A stretch of 18,667 bases of DNA. Origin: Cyclostephanos tholiformis (lineage: Eukaryota > Bacillariophyta > Thalassiosirophyceae > Thalassiosirales > Thalassiosiraceae). Location: the NCBI GenBank assembly GCA_036939975.1, contig JALLPB010000300.1:1-18667 (forward strand), read 5' to 3'. The notes under the pieces were generated by a model, which saw only the letters and a program-made list of their open reading frames with translations, searched no databases and had not been told where the DNA came from. Each line of letters starts with the position of its first letter. Position 1 is the first letter of the stretch. Positions 7,491 to 17,909 of this stretch are shown here, piece by piece. A program made the translations under genes and the position numbers.

Positions 7491-7845
7491 TTGAGAGGAG
7501 GAGGAAGCGGTGGCCCAAGGTTTAGAAGGGGTTGATGTATAGAAAAACTGTCTACGGTGTATACTCAAAAAGAAGGGAAAGTGTCATCCTCCACCAACAT
7601 TGCCACCCGACGGTAGATTACGAATGATTACTTGTAATAGTATCAATAGGGTAGGTGCAAATGCTAAAATTTATAATACGGTCGTGGCTTTATTTCCGAG
7701 TTAGCCACCATGTTCGCATTTACAGAATGATGACTGGTCCATTCGCAATGACGAGACACTCTGGATTCGAGATTGTTTCCGCAGGCAATCGATGAAAAAC
7801 GTCCAGCCGAAGTGAGTCGAAGCTTCATAAGAAGCCACCACACAA
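7491..7845. other. intergenic region between convergent genes
   Basis: These 355 bases separate the 3' ends of the small Cys/His-motif gene and the TMEM205-like gene. I see no gene or notable structure. It presumably holds the two 3' UTRs and polyadenylation sites. Confidence 0.5.
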
Positions 7846-8830
7846 TCAAACCACCAACCGAGAGGCCAAACGAACTCCATGGACTACTCCCCCGCAAAGG
7901 GCTGCGAGATTCGCCAAGCTGCTCATACCATGCAGCTTACCGAAAGATTTGGCCTTCGCCTTGTACTCCTCGCCATCCCTCTTCCCATCATCCTCCAGCT
8001 GATATCGGTCAAACATGACGGACGTAGATTTTGGCTCTAGATAGAGCAGATTGAAAAGTGTGGTTACGAATGCTATCGCCAATGAAACCTCGGACGTTTT
8101 GCTGAGAACGTCCGGCATGGCAGTGAGGGTGAGGACCTGTCTCGTAGAATAAGATAAAGGGGAGATCGCCATTTCGTTACATTGTGTACTTTTTTTAGGG
8201 AATACGAAGGCAGGCAAAAATAATTTCTCTTTCACAAACTGCATCGCGACGGAAAGCTCTCACCTGAACGCCGATCATGACGGAGCAAAGTCGAAAGTAC
8301 AACGGGAATAATTTACTCTGCAACGTGCCGAAGACCCTCCTCGGTAGATTTTTGAACATGGTGATGCCAGCCACGAACGTGGTGTAGACCACGGTTCCGA
8401 ACCAAATTGAGAACGAGAGCAGATGAACCGTGGCGGCCGCGCTGGGGGGGAGCACGAGGTACCTCCCCATGCTGTTGAGGAAGGCATTAGTCGATGCACC
8501 GGGCGCGGCGGCGGAGCCTTGGTAGATCGCGAAGAGGAGTGCGTACAGAATAGCGACCAAACGAAAGACATTCGAGTTGTGCAAGGCAGGCCGTATGAAC
8601 GGCTTGTCGTCGTTCGCGACCTCCTTGGGCGTAAAGAACTGGCGCGAGGGGGATGCGAACGCGGCGGGGCCGACTCCTCGACGATCGCGTGGGAGACGAT
8701 GACGTCGTGCTGCATATGATACTGCTTGTTTTGAACGATTGATGGACATGGCTTGACGCGGGACCAGCACCAAGCCATGCATCGGTTGGAACAGAAGAAA
8801 ACAACCAGAGACGAGGAGAGCGGATTTCAT
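7846..8830 (-). CDS. TMEM205-like (DUF4149) membrane protein
   Basis: Two exons, complement(8264-8830) and complement(7846-8136), are separated by a 127-bp phase-0 intron (CAG|GTGAGA donor, CTACGAGACAG acceptor), giving 285 residues. The family signature is clear: HLLSFSIWFGTVVYTTFVAG, then RVFGTLQSKLFPLYFR (about 166-180), LLYLEPKST (about 219-227), and SFGKLHGMSSLANL near the end. These match the order of blocks in TMEM205, including the QSKLFP and YHG/LHG-SSL motifs. About four membrane helices are expected. The N-terminus begins with a hydrophobic signal-like stretch (MKSALLVSGCFLLFQ) and a basic region of about 60 residues absent from the shorter animal proteins. This could be a targeting peptide, but no clear plastid ASAFAP motif is seen. 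The biochemical role of the family is poorly defined. The gene is divergent from the Argonaute gene. Confidence 0.85.
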
Positions 8831-9447
8831 GGTGTTGAGATTGTTGTATTATGATGGATGTGATTGTTCACACAAGGGTGGTGAATGGGAACCCCGACCT
8901 AACCCCGAATTCGAAGCCATCACTTTTTACCATAAAAAATGTTTCGTACGTATGCGAGATATTGTAGACTTGACAGTACAGTTGACCACTACGATAACAC
9001 CTATGTACTTAAATAATATTATTTTTCTTAAGTCAACCTTTTGACACCATGACGACTGGGCTCTTCGTGGACAAAATGGTTCCTACGAAGGATGTCAAAA
9101 ATCATTGGTTCTGAAGTGATTTTTGGCGGGCCAAGATATCGTGTTTTTTTTACAGTCTTTTCAGGGGAAACCTTGAAGTGTGAGACGCGGAGAGAGAAAG
9201 AGGAGCACGCACAATTCACTCGAAAATAATAATAAAGGAAGGTGAGGGAAAATACATGGCACCGTTTTGTTGTATGGTTATGGCGGACGCCGATGAATTC
9301 GCTCGTTGGGGTTGTGCCGACAAATCCCTTCTCCCTCGAAGATATTCGACGGCAGCGACTTGGAAGCGGCGGACGCCTCTCCCGTGACCTGTCTGACATT
9401 CAACAGTTCTTCTTGCCTCATACTACCCTAGGACACCACATTATAAA
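8831..9447. promoter_or_regulatory. shared divergent upstream region of TMEM205-like and Argonaute genes
   Basis: These 617 bases separate the two divergent starts and must contain both promoters unless 5' UTR introns exist. A perfect 14-bp palindrome AAATAATATTATTT lies at 9011-9024, inside a wider ACTTAA...TTAAGT pair (9007-9033). TATAAAATG occurs at 9442-9450, but it overlaps the Argonaute ATG and so is unlikely to be its TATA box. ORFs in this stretch lack recognisable content. Confidence 0.4.
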
Positions 9448-12400
9448 ATGTATAACAAGCGCCCTTATGAAGGCGGTGGCCGCGGTGGCTACGGCGGTGG
9501 TGGTGGCCGTGGTGGCTACGGTGGGGGTGGTGGTCGCGGTGGGGGGGGAGGGAGATACCCGGCCAACAACGTGCCGCAAAAAACGGAAGAGCATGTCATC
9601 ACCAACCGATGGAAGCTGTCAAAATGTTCATCTCTCGATGAATCTGATTACATGCAGTACAAAGTGATCATCAAGAATGGGTGGTGGAAACAGGTCAAGG
9701 ACGAGGCCACCGGTGAAGAGAAGCCAAGGGTTTTCGAGTCCAAGGAGATCGCCAAGAAAGACATGGAGAAAGTTATCAAGTCCGCGGTCCCCTGGAAAAT
9801 CATGAAGAAGTTGGTGCACGAGAACAGACTCGAGCTTGCCTACGACGGCAACCAGAAGGCGTATTCTACCTCGGCTAATAATGGCCCGGAGGAGGGCAAA
9901 GAGTACCAGGTGAAGGTGAAGCGTGACTGCGAAGACGACGACCTCGACGCTGCAAGGTAAGTATTTTTTGTGTGCTTCTTCTGGCTTCTGTTATGTATTC
10001 CTTCTTCTCATAAAGGGAATCCATTTTCGCTTACTTTACTAAATCTAGGGTCAAAGATCGCTGGTATAGTGTTATTTTTCATGCGACGAATCCTATTCCC
10101 TATGATGAGGTGATGAGGCAGCTAAGGGGAGAGGTCTCGTCTGAAGAGATTTCTACCATGTTCAATGTCATTTTAAAGGCAAGCTTCGACATATTGCCAG
10201 TACCAAATTTAATTCCATCTGTTTTATTTCTCGATCTTATTTTGTTTTTTTTCTTGCTACACCTCAAAGTCAAACCTCATTCTCACCAGAGGCATGATCT
10301 CTTTGGAGCCGAATTCCGCGGCCGTCTTTTTTCCTCTTGAAGAACAATCGAGGCTACTTAATGGAAAGGCCGCCGAGGAGACACGTGATAAAACCAAGAA
10401 GTTGCTTTCGGGCGTGGAAATGAACGTCATGACACATCGAGGGATGTTCGTGCAGATTGAAAATGTCGTCAAATATGCGAACAAGGAATACTGGCAAATC
10501 TACCAAGACACACAACGTCATAGGGACGGCGCCAGTAGAGTGCCGTTACTCAATATTGACTCTCACGCCGGGACAATCGCGGGGATTAGAGTCGATGTGC
10601 ATAGACCTGTTCCTGAGCACCAAAAGAATGTCATCGAGGAGGCGATTGTAAAGCTGGGTAACATCAATATAAGCTTTACGAGCAATAAAAATGTTAAACC
10701 CGGAAAAGGTAAGCAGCATTTTATCTTGCTCTTTCTGAACTTGGATGACACTAACTTGCTTTCCCGATTCATCGACTTGCCGCAGATGGAGCAATCCTTC
10801 ATAAGAACAAGCCGTTCCGGAAGTCGAGGAGAGACGATGATGTTAAGGGAAAGGGGAAAAGGGTCATCTTATCGGCAAATGATTCTACTCTGTACTCGTT
10901 TCTTGTCGATGGAGAAGAAGTTACTGTCGCTTCCTATTTCGAGAATCGGTATGGGATCAAACTGAAGTATCCAAACATGCCCATCATCTATGTCGACGAT
11001 ATTTCAAAGCATGGGGGCGGATGGTATCCGATTGAATTTGCTTATCAAGCGTTCGCCAAATCGAAAGATAATGGCGAAGGTAAGTGTTTGGAGGCCTCTC
11101 CTGCTGCAAATTTGAACAAAATTCTCTCATCCAGGTAAATATTTATTCTTCCTTCGGTAAACTCTTAGAGATTGTGACCAATACTTTAAAGTATCATGAT
11201 GCCATAGCTGGAAGAAAGTGAGTCAAAATACCATCGCCAAGTACATATCCACATACATCACTCATAACTAATCGTTATTATCTCGTTTCAAAACAGTTAC
11301 ATTTATGAGGTCGAGAAAAAGCTTGAATTACTTCTTCAGTTCAGTGGAACTGAGGGGGCCACGTTCCGTGATCGCCTCATGAAGTGGCGAGTTCAGATCG
11401 AGCGTAGCGCCGTTGAAGAGACAGCGAAAGTGCTTAAGCCTCCAAGGATCACCTTCAAGGACTCCTCACCTATTCAAATCAACAACGGCTCGTTCAACAT
11501 GGTGCGAGTGCAGTTTTCAAGGTAAGATGCTGCAAGATAATTGTCGTTGTTGTTGACTATCGATTCACGCCATCCCATATCGTGTTAACAAATTTCTACC
11601 TCACTTCGTTGCAGGCCTGCAAAGCTTGCATCATTTGCAGTGGTCAATTTCACTAACAGAAAAGAATCCTGCTACGACTTTATCAAGACGACAATGAGAG
11701 TAGCGCAGTCCCATGGGATTGAAATCCCAAGCATCGCAATGGACATCGGTCGTGATGATCGCTCGTTGGATCTTGTTTGTGAGCATTACCACGGTCGTGA
11801 TGCCGTGGGTGATGTGAGTAGATGGGCATCCTTTGATCGATCATTTTCTTCTTTGCGATCACCCACACATAATTGTTATTCGTTCGATTTCAAAAACATA
11901 GGCATTGGAAGCTGCCTCTCGGGCTATCCAAAAAGCAAAAGATATCCACCTCTTCGACACTTGTAATATGTACCGGAGGAGGAATGTATTCTTCCATACA
12001 TATTGCTTCAGGTGATACATCATTGAACAAGCATGAATTATGTACCTCTATATTTTATCCGAGACCACTGACGTGCCCTCATTTTCTTTGATCGTTCACA
12101 ACTCCCTCTTAAACAAAGCGACCAACAGCAAGAGCGAGAGTGCCTTGTACTGCCACCCATCGAGGAAGGCGGGCGTTTGGGCTTAATCCTCAACTATGAA
12201 AATGGTAGTACGCAAGCTGAGTACTTCTCTCATAGAGTGAAAACTCACAATGGCGACAACCATAATGTTCGCCTTATGGTGAACATTAGAGAAACGAATG
12301 CAGTGATTGATCCTCTTGATTTCCGATACCATAATGGTGCGCTTTTTTTTTCTCCCCGGGGGTTTCGTCATCTCTTTTCTAAGTGTGTATTGATTTGCGT

Positions 12401-14337
12401 TGTAACACTGCATACCCTCAGGTCGTCATCAAGCAATAAAAGATGGTAACTGGCTTGATGTAAACTTTGACGGGCACTGCTACCTTTCTGATAAGGGATA
12501 TTTATTCAACGACCGCGATATTCAAAGCAAGGAATTCTATCACTATGCTGAAAATTTTGAGGTCGATTTCCCATCAATGGTGTTTGTCTACTTACCAGAT
12601 GATGGGAAGGCGCTGTATGATCGGATCAAAGTCATGTCAAACTTGTAAGCAATCCAAATGCAGTTGTGAGACAGCCTGCCTTGACTGCCGCGTCTAACTT
12701 GCTTCTGTTCTTGTGTTTCACATAGCTTGGGAGTACCATCTCAATGCGCTGTGATAAAGCAATATGAGAAACAGAAAAACAAGGACCAATAGTAAGCAGA
12801 TCATATTGTAGTATTCTGGCATATTTGGACGATCATTAACAATCTGTTTTTTTCTTTTCGCCTACAGCGCTTCAAACATTGCAACAAAGGTCAACGCTAA
12901 GTTGAGCACTGTCTATGATAAAGCCATATCATGGAACAGCTCATGCGACGATGGTAATGGTAATACGCTTCCCTGGGGTAAGTGAAATTTTTGTGTGTCT
13001 TGCTTTATACTATCTATGTTTCTAACTAGACGAATTCTTGAATGCTCGAATAAAAGTTGGTGAACAGCCTACTCTTGTAGTTGGCGTTGGAATCGTGCAC
13101 GGTAAACAGCGCAGTGTAGTTATAATTTGCTGCCGACTTTTTATTCTTCTAAAAAAATTACCTCCTCTTCGTTCATTGCGTTTTAGGGATGTTCAAGTCT
13201 GTAGTGGCATCGTCTGTTTACCTCGACAGCGGGTGCATGCGTATCTCTAATAGCTGTTACATCCAAAAGAAGTCCGACTGCCTTTCGGACTTGGTGATCA
13301 AAGATATTATCTCTGGATCAATAGACCATTATGTTATTGATAATAAATGCTTCCCTGAGAGGTCAGTTTTACGTGCATCAGCTTTTTTTTGTGCCATGTT
13401 TGAGATATTAATGGTTGAGTTCTTCGTACAACTTCAACCTTGCAGAATTCTTTTCTTTCGTGATGGAATTAGTGATGGGAATTTCGGGCAAGCAGATATC
13501 GAGATTCAGAGCATACGACGGGCTGCTGAAGAAATTGTTCGTCAATCCATTCCAATTAGTGAGTATATCTGCATTTTAGACATTTCTGATTCATCCTAAA
13601 CTATAGTTCCTAATGAGCTGGTATATTTCATTTAGCATTTGTCATCTGTCAAAGCCAGCAGCAAGGGTTCAAAATGGTTCCACGGGAAAGTGTGACAGAC
13701 TTTCGTGGAAGGCCGATCACAAATGTCAGCAGTGGCACAGTGTTGCAGAACGGTGTCAACAGCTTTTACCTGATTGCCCAAGGGGGGCTGAAAGGAACGT
13801 CGAAACCCGTCAAGCACATTGTGATATTGAATGAAAATGAAACTCCAGTAAATGGAAATAACGGATTGACGCTTCAAAATCTAATGAATCTGGCCTACCA
13901 AATGTGCTTCAAGTATCCAACCGCGACCAAGGTATGCTCTAGTCAAAGACTTATACAATTTTATTGAAAGCTGCAATGGCGGAAACCTAATCAATTTTCA
14001 ATTCTCAAACAAAGGCCGTGCGGGAGCTGCCTGCTATCAAGTATGCAAAGAAGCTTGCGAATCAGATATTGTCTGAAATACGCTATCTCGAAACTGGAAC
14101 TAATTGGTTCGGCAAGTACACTGCTCTTATCTTCCCAAAAGATGATATCGGAACGGAAGAAGAACAGAGACCCTATCTACAAATGGTACGAGTCAAACGC
14201 TAAAGTCTACGTGTTTTTCATTAGTTTCCACATCTGTTCATTGTGTTTATCCTCGTTTCATTATTAATAAGCAACATGGCGAGGGGACAAGGCATGACAT
14301 TGTTCAAGTACCCTTCCGCAACCATTTAGCAGCGTGA
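9448..14337 (+). CDS. Argonaute (AGO-clade-like) with altered catalytic tetrad
   Basis: The gene has 18 exons and 3465 coding bases, giving 1154 residues; all junctions keep frame. Residues 9-37 are an RGG/GGGY-rich tail. The N domain spans about 48-230 (HVITNRWKL, LAYDGNQKAYST). PAZ ends with VASYFENRYGIKLKYP and WYPIEF (about 396-446). MID starts near 549 and ends with LYDRIK and GVPSQC. PIWI runs from about 870 to the end (LFFRDGISDGNF). The guide 5'-phosphate residues Y790, K794, Q805, K828 and K832 match human AGO2 Y529, K533, Q545, K566 and K570 in order and spacing. The slicer tetrad is not intact: the GADVTHP block reads GVGIVHG (D to G878), the glutamate finger aligns with D912, D946 of RDG is kept, and the histidine aligns with K1088. 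It should bind a small-RNA guide but probably does not cut. ATG 9448 is the first in frame after TGA 9394. Confidence 0.92.
10179..10269 (+). other. probable GC-AG intron (Argonaute intron 2)
   Basis: The exon ends AAAG and the intron begins GCAAGC, which fits the strict consensus of GC donors. The acceptor follows a T-rich tract and CTCAAAG. Phase 0 is kept on both sides, giving FNVILK joined to SNLILTRGM. The alternative GT donor at 10200 (GTACCA) also keeps frame and would add seven residues, but it is a weaker match. Confidence 0.6.
11950..12564 (+). other. coding segment for a MID-domain insertion of about 140 residues
   Basis: In typical eukaryotic Argonautes a short helix after the first half of MID leads directly into the strand ending in LP and the Y-x3-K helix. 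Here, after ALEAASRAIQKAKDIH (residues 616-631), about 140 extra residues precede FPSMVFVYLPDDGKALYDRIK (774-794). They include CFSDQQQERECLVLPPIEEG, GLILNYENGSTQAEYF, NVRLMVNIRETNAVID and GNWLDVNFDGHCYLSDKGYL. The segment spans three exons (ends of 8 and 10, all of 9) and looks folded, rich in beta strands, rather than low complexity. I recognise no known domain in it. Confidence 0.6.
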
Positions 14338-14777
14338 GTGCCTTTAGGAGATTGATAAAAAGATAAGAATGTATGGAAAAAATGTAGGATGTGTGGTAAA
14401 AGAATACTGACAAAGCAGTGAAGACAAGAGAGTATTCCTTTGATATGACTGGTTCCTATTTCATGGAACGCCTGAAATTAGTCAATAGATGAATAGTAAG
14501 AAAATTTGAATGTGATCATCGAAATACATTTGCGCTCATCTTAACCGACAAGAGCAGTTCAAACGAGTCTCATTCCGATCTTACATGAAACTCATTCTTT
14601 TGCTAAGAGAGACTTAGTTCACGTGTTAAGGGAGATGAAACGTTTAAAAAAGCTGAGACTAGCTGTACAGTTTGGAGTCATACATCACCATCATAGGATT
14701 AACTGCTAGAGCTATTACGTGTCATCTATTCTAAGCCTTTGTCATGGATAGAGGAGCACGGTTTAGCTCATCACTAA
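14338..14777. other. intergenic region between convergent Argonaute and transporter genes
   Basis: This 440-bp A/T-leaning stretch has no recognisable gene. It should contain both 3' UTRs. GTGAGTG at 14334-14340 overlaps the Argonaute stop and could act as a donor for an alternative last exon. Confidence 0.5.
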
Positions 14778-17760
14778 TCACTGCTGTTTCTTGAGTTCAA
14801 GATCAATTTTTCGTCGAATGTTGCCTACGTCAGCGCTAACTGCGAACCACCACGTCGATATTATCATGCACAAAAGCAGTATCGGTGGAAAGCCGCATAT
14901 TGATCGCTCGCCAGTATTTTCGTTCACAACCCCCAATCCCGTCAGGTCGGTTATGCCGTTAATGAACGAGACCAAGAACGCTGCACTTCCACCCCCCCAC
15001 CGATTCGCCAGCGTGTCGACTATGGGCTTGGCCTCATACCTCGCCTCAGCCGAAAGTCCCCTCCACAAATTCTCTCGTACAGGCTTGGCGATAGCAAAAT
15101 TGATCACCTTCGCGAATTCGTCTATCACAAGGAACATGATAAGGTCGGGCGGCCTACCGTCCGACATCAGATGCCACCATCCCAATAGCGTCACCCCGCA
15201 AAGGCGTATCACCGGCATCAAAGCCAACGCCCCGCGCTGTCCGCAACAATCGGCAATGTACGCCCCCAGCCCGCTCGCTTGAAGCGCAAACACGGCCACG
15301 CTGGATGCCGTGTTGATCTTGGCGAGGAAGGCGGTGTTAGATACTGCGCTCGACATACTCGTAGATCGGTTGGCGACAAGTTCCGCTCTTTGGAATGAGA
15401 GAAGTACCGACGCCGATGCGGATAGAGCGTTGTATGTAAATATCGACATCAAAAGACGCGATCTGAGAATGGTTGTGACGCCACGCATCAAACGTTGTTT
15501 GAAAGTATTGTCGTCTATCATAGGTTGTTGATCTACCAAGGGATTGTTCGGCATCATCTTCGCCCTATCATCTACTGATTGCGGTATGCTTCCGGTGCTG
15601 CTCGCGTACTTCATGCCCCCAGCGCCTCCAGCAGTTGCCATTCTGTCCCTCGATCTATCCCTCTCCTGCTGCTCTTGCTGCGCGGCAAGGTTGAGAAGGT
15701 TGCCACTCGAGAGACTCCCGCTGGCAACGCGCTTCATGCTGCCCATCGACGCAGATCTCCTCATCGACGAATCGACCTTACTAACCTGCGCGGCTAAATT
15801 TTCAGCGGACGCCAGGGAGGCGAGATCGCCATTACTTGCATGTTTCATTTGTTCCTCCCAGTGGCGTTGCATTATCCTGCCGAGTTCAACGGATAGATTT
15901 GCCGATATTTCGAGGAATATTGCCGCCACAATGAGCAAGCCCGAGAGGTGTAAGATGTGCGCGGCGAACGAGGCGATTACGCTTTTTTTTCATATACGAA
16001 AGGAAAAAATAACGAATCATTAAGTGCAAAACGTTGAATTCGAAAAATATCAGTTCAAGTTTCTCTCATAAACATAGTTCTGGTACACATCTCGCTCACC
16101 TTCCTAAAATACCTCCGAGCGTTCCACCGAATCCAACGAAACCAAGACGTTTCAATCGCAGGCTAGACTTCGATGGACTTGCGGACGACGGCGGAGATCG
16201 AGGAGGGCTACGTTTTTCGTCGTCGTCCCCGGAATTCCCACCCCTCTCCCTCGCGATAGCTCGACGCTGCTCGGCGCTCTCCTCGTACTCCATCGCCTCG
16301 GTCGTCACCCCCCATATCAGCGACAGCGAATGAAGCTTCATCAGGTGTACCACGAGGAAGAACATGATATATATGACCTTACCGAACTTGTTCACTACTC
16401 GAGCGCATGCGCGTAGGAATAAACTCGGTATCGGCTCGTCGGAGCAGGTTTCGAGCACGATCGCGAACGGCTCGATGATCCGTCGCATTCCCGGGACGCC
16501 ACCCGCGAATTTCAGGATCCTAGCGACGGGCACCCCGATGCCTGCCATGGCGCGGAGGGAAAATGCCGCAATCAACGAAATCGCGCCCTCCTCCCCCTCC
16601 TCCTTCTCCTCCATCGCCGCACCATCCCGTCCAACCCCCTCCGCCCCGCCGCCGCCGCCGTACCTGTCGACCAATACGAATCCCAGGGCGTAACTCAATA
16701 GCAGGAACGCGAATACCCTGTAAAATAACGCGAGGCTCGTGCCCTGCGTTTCCCCCCTCGTCAATCCCATCCTCTTCCACACCCGCCTCCTGCGCGGATC
16801 GGGAGCCTCGAAGAGCCATCCCACCGGGACCGAGCTCCCCAACGCAAGTACCGTACTCGCCAACGTTAATGCGGGTATGTGCGATACGCCCACGGCCAGG
16901 GCCGCGGCATCGCGCATCGGCCCGAGCATGCAATTCGCGCACGTTACCAGGAGCAGGGCCAGGAATCCGGCGAGGGCGGACCCGCCGTGAGTTTGCTGTC
17001 GATGACGAGGAACGAACCGTCGCGAGATGTAAGTCAGGACCATTCCCGATGGGACGTGGGGGGTGTAGGAATATATCGGCGGTATCACGTCGTCGTATTC
17101 GTCGTCATTTTGGGGGATGGGAAAGTACATGGGATTACGCGAACACGAGCGATCGATCGGACCCGACGATGACGACGATCGAGGGAGTCCTCCTCCCCCC
17201 CCGTTCGACGAATCGCATCCTCCGTCGCCATCGCGGTGTTCGTCGTCATTCGTCTCCCTTCGTTCCTCGCCTCCCCTCCCCCCGGCGCGGGATTCGAACC
17301 GTCCCGGTCGGTCGAGGAATGAATACAACGTCGTCGACGTCGTCTTATCGATGCCTCCATCCCCCCCCCTCTCCTCCGATATCCCCGGCAATGTGGGACG
17401 ACGGGATTGATGATCTTGAAAATTTCCGTCGCCTTCGGTACGTACGAGCCCCATCGACTCCTCCTCCGTCCCGACCGCCTCGCTCGCCCGACCGGGTACG
17501 CCGTTACCGAACAACGTGCCACTATAATCGCGATCGACATGTCGATGGTGATGATGATGATTATTATTATTATTATCGTCGATATGTTGATTTCGATGAT
17601 GATGTCTATGATCGACGAAGAATCCCTCCGGCGTGGGCAATTCGTCATCCCCCTCGACGGTCCATTCTTCGCTCTCCTCGCTCGAAGGTCGCGGTAGCAG
17701 GAGCGACGACGATCCCCCCCCCACCCCCCCTTGACGATGATCGTACTCGTCGATGTTCAT
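14778..17760 (-). CDS. TLC/NTT-like (ATP/ADP translocase-like) membrane transporter
   Basis: Two exons, complement(16100-17760) and complement(14778-15981), are joined across a 118-bp phase-2 intron (AG|GTGAGC donor, AAAAAAAAG acceptor), giving 954 residues. Residues 1-250 are a hydrophilic, low-complexity tail with a His/Asn run (about 51-75) and Ser/Gly/Glu-rich stretches. From about 262 the protein is hydrophobic with many helices: MLGPMRDAAALAVGV, IPALTLASTVLALGSSVPVGWLF, and LIWGVTTEAMEYEESAEQRR followed by RLGFVGFGGTLGGILGS. These resemble the repeated blocks of TLC-family nucleotide exchangers and their MFS-like bacterial relatives. The C-terminal half has KPVRENLWRGLSAEARYEAK and DTLANRWGGGSAAF, again TLC-like. 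A Ser/Gln-rich loop (about 590-680) separates the halves. The substrate cannot be assigned. The ATG at 17760 is the first in this frame and has a T/A-rich leader. Confidence 0.72.
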
Positions 17761-17841
17761 TTTTTATTTTATTATTTTGTTATTTTATTGAAGGGCGAAT
17801 GAAGGATTCCCCGACCACCGATCGCCCGAGGGAAGATGGAT

Positions 17842-17909
17842 GGGGGGGAGAGGGGGGGAGAGAGAGATTCCGCGGTTCCTTGCTTTGCGGTTTGGGGGGG
17901 GGGGGGGGG
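17842..17909. repeat. G-run cluster upstream of the transporter start
   Basis: Two runs of seven G (17842-17848 and 17852-17858), a GA repeat, and a run of 16 G (17894-17909) occur within 70 bases, about 80-150 bases upstream of the transporter ATG (C-rich on its sense strand). The arrangement satisfies a G-quadruplex pattern. The length of the 16-G run may be affected by sequencing error. Confidence 0.7.

Larger units (their letters stand above)
9957..14271 (+). other. exon-intron map of the Argonaute gene
   Basis: Exons: 9448-9956, 10049-10178, 10270-10708, 10786-11079, 11169-11217, 11297-11521, 11615-11813, 11902-12011, 12119-12336, 12422-12644, 12726-12791, 12868-12977, 13030-13101, 13187-13361, 13446-13558, 13636-13931, 14015-14185, 14272-14337. 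The 17 introns are 52-107 bp, mostly 76-93. Donors are mainly GTAAG or GTGAG, and acceptors end in AG, most after pyrimidine-rich tracts. I derived this by hand from splice signals, phase agreement and protein continuity. The weakest junctions are intron 2 and the short exon 5 (49 bp). Confidence 0.78.

Noticed and set aside
7062..7568. Two long minus-strand ORFs opposite the small Cys/His-motif gene
   Set aside because: The plus frame has the organised Cys/His module and a clean membrane helix; the minus frames have neither.
9028..9399. Minus-strand 123-codon ORF in the divergent promoter region
   Set aside because: It has no recognisable motif, overlaps the required promoter space of two real genes and has no splice or start support.
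9442..9450. TATAAAATG as the TATA box of the Argonaute gene
   Set aside because: It overlaps the start codon, so it cannot direct a transcript that includes this ATG; it is chance or would imply a later start, which would cut the RGG tail.
17281..17310. GGTTCGAATCC (minus strand), identical to a tRNA B-box
   Set aside because: The flanking bases do not form a T-arm of five pairs, no A-box or cloverleaf lies upstream, and the motif is inside the transporter coding frame (GRFES).
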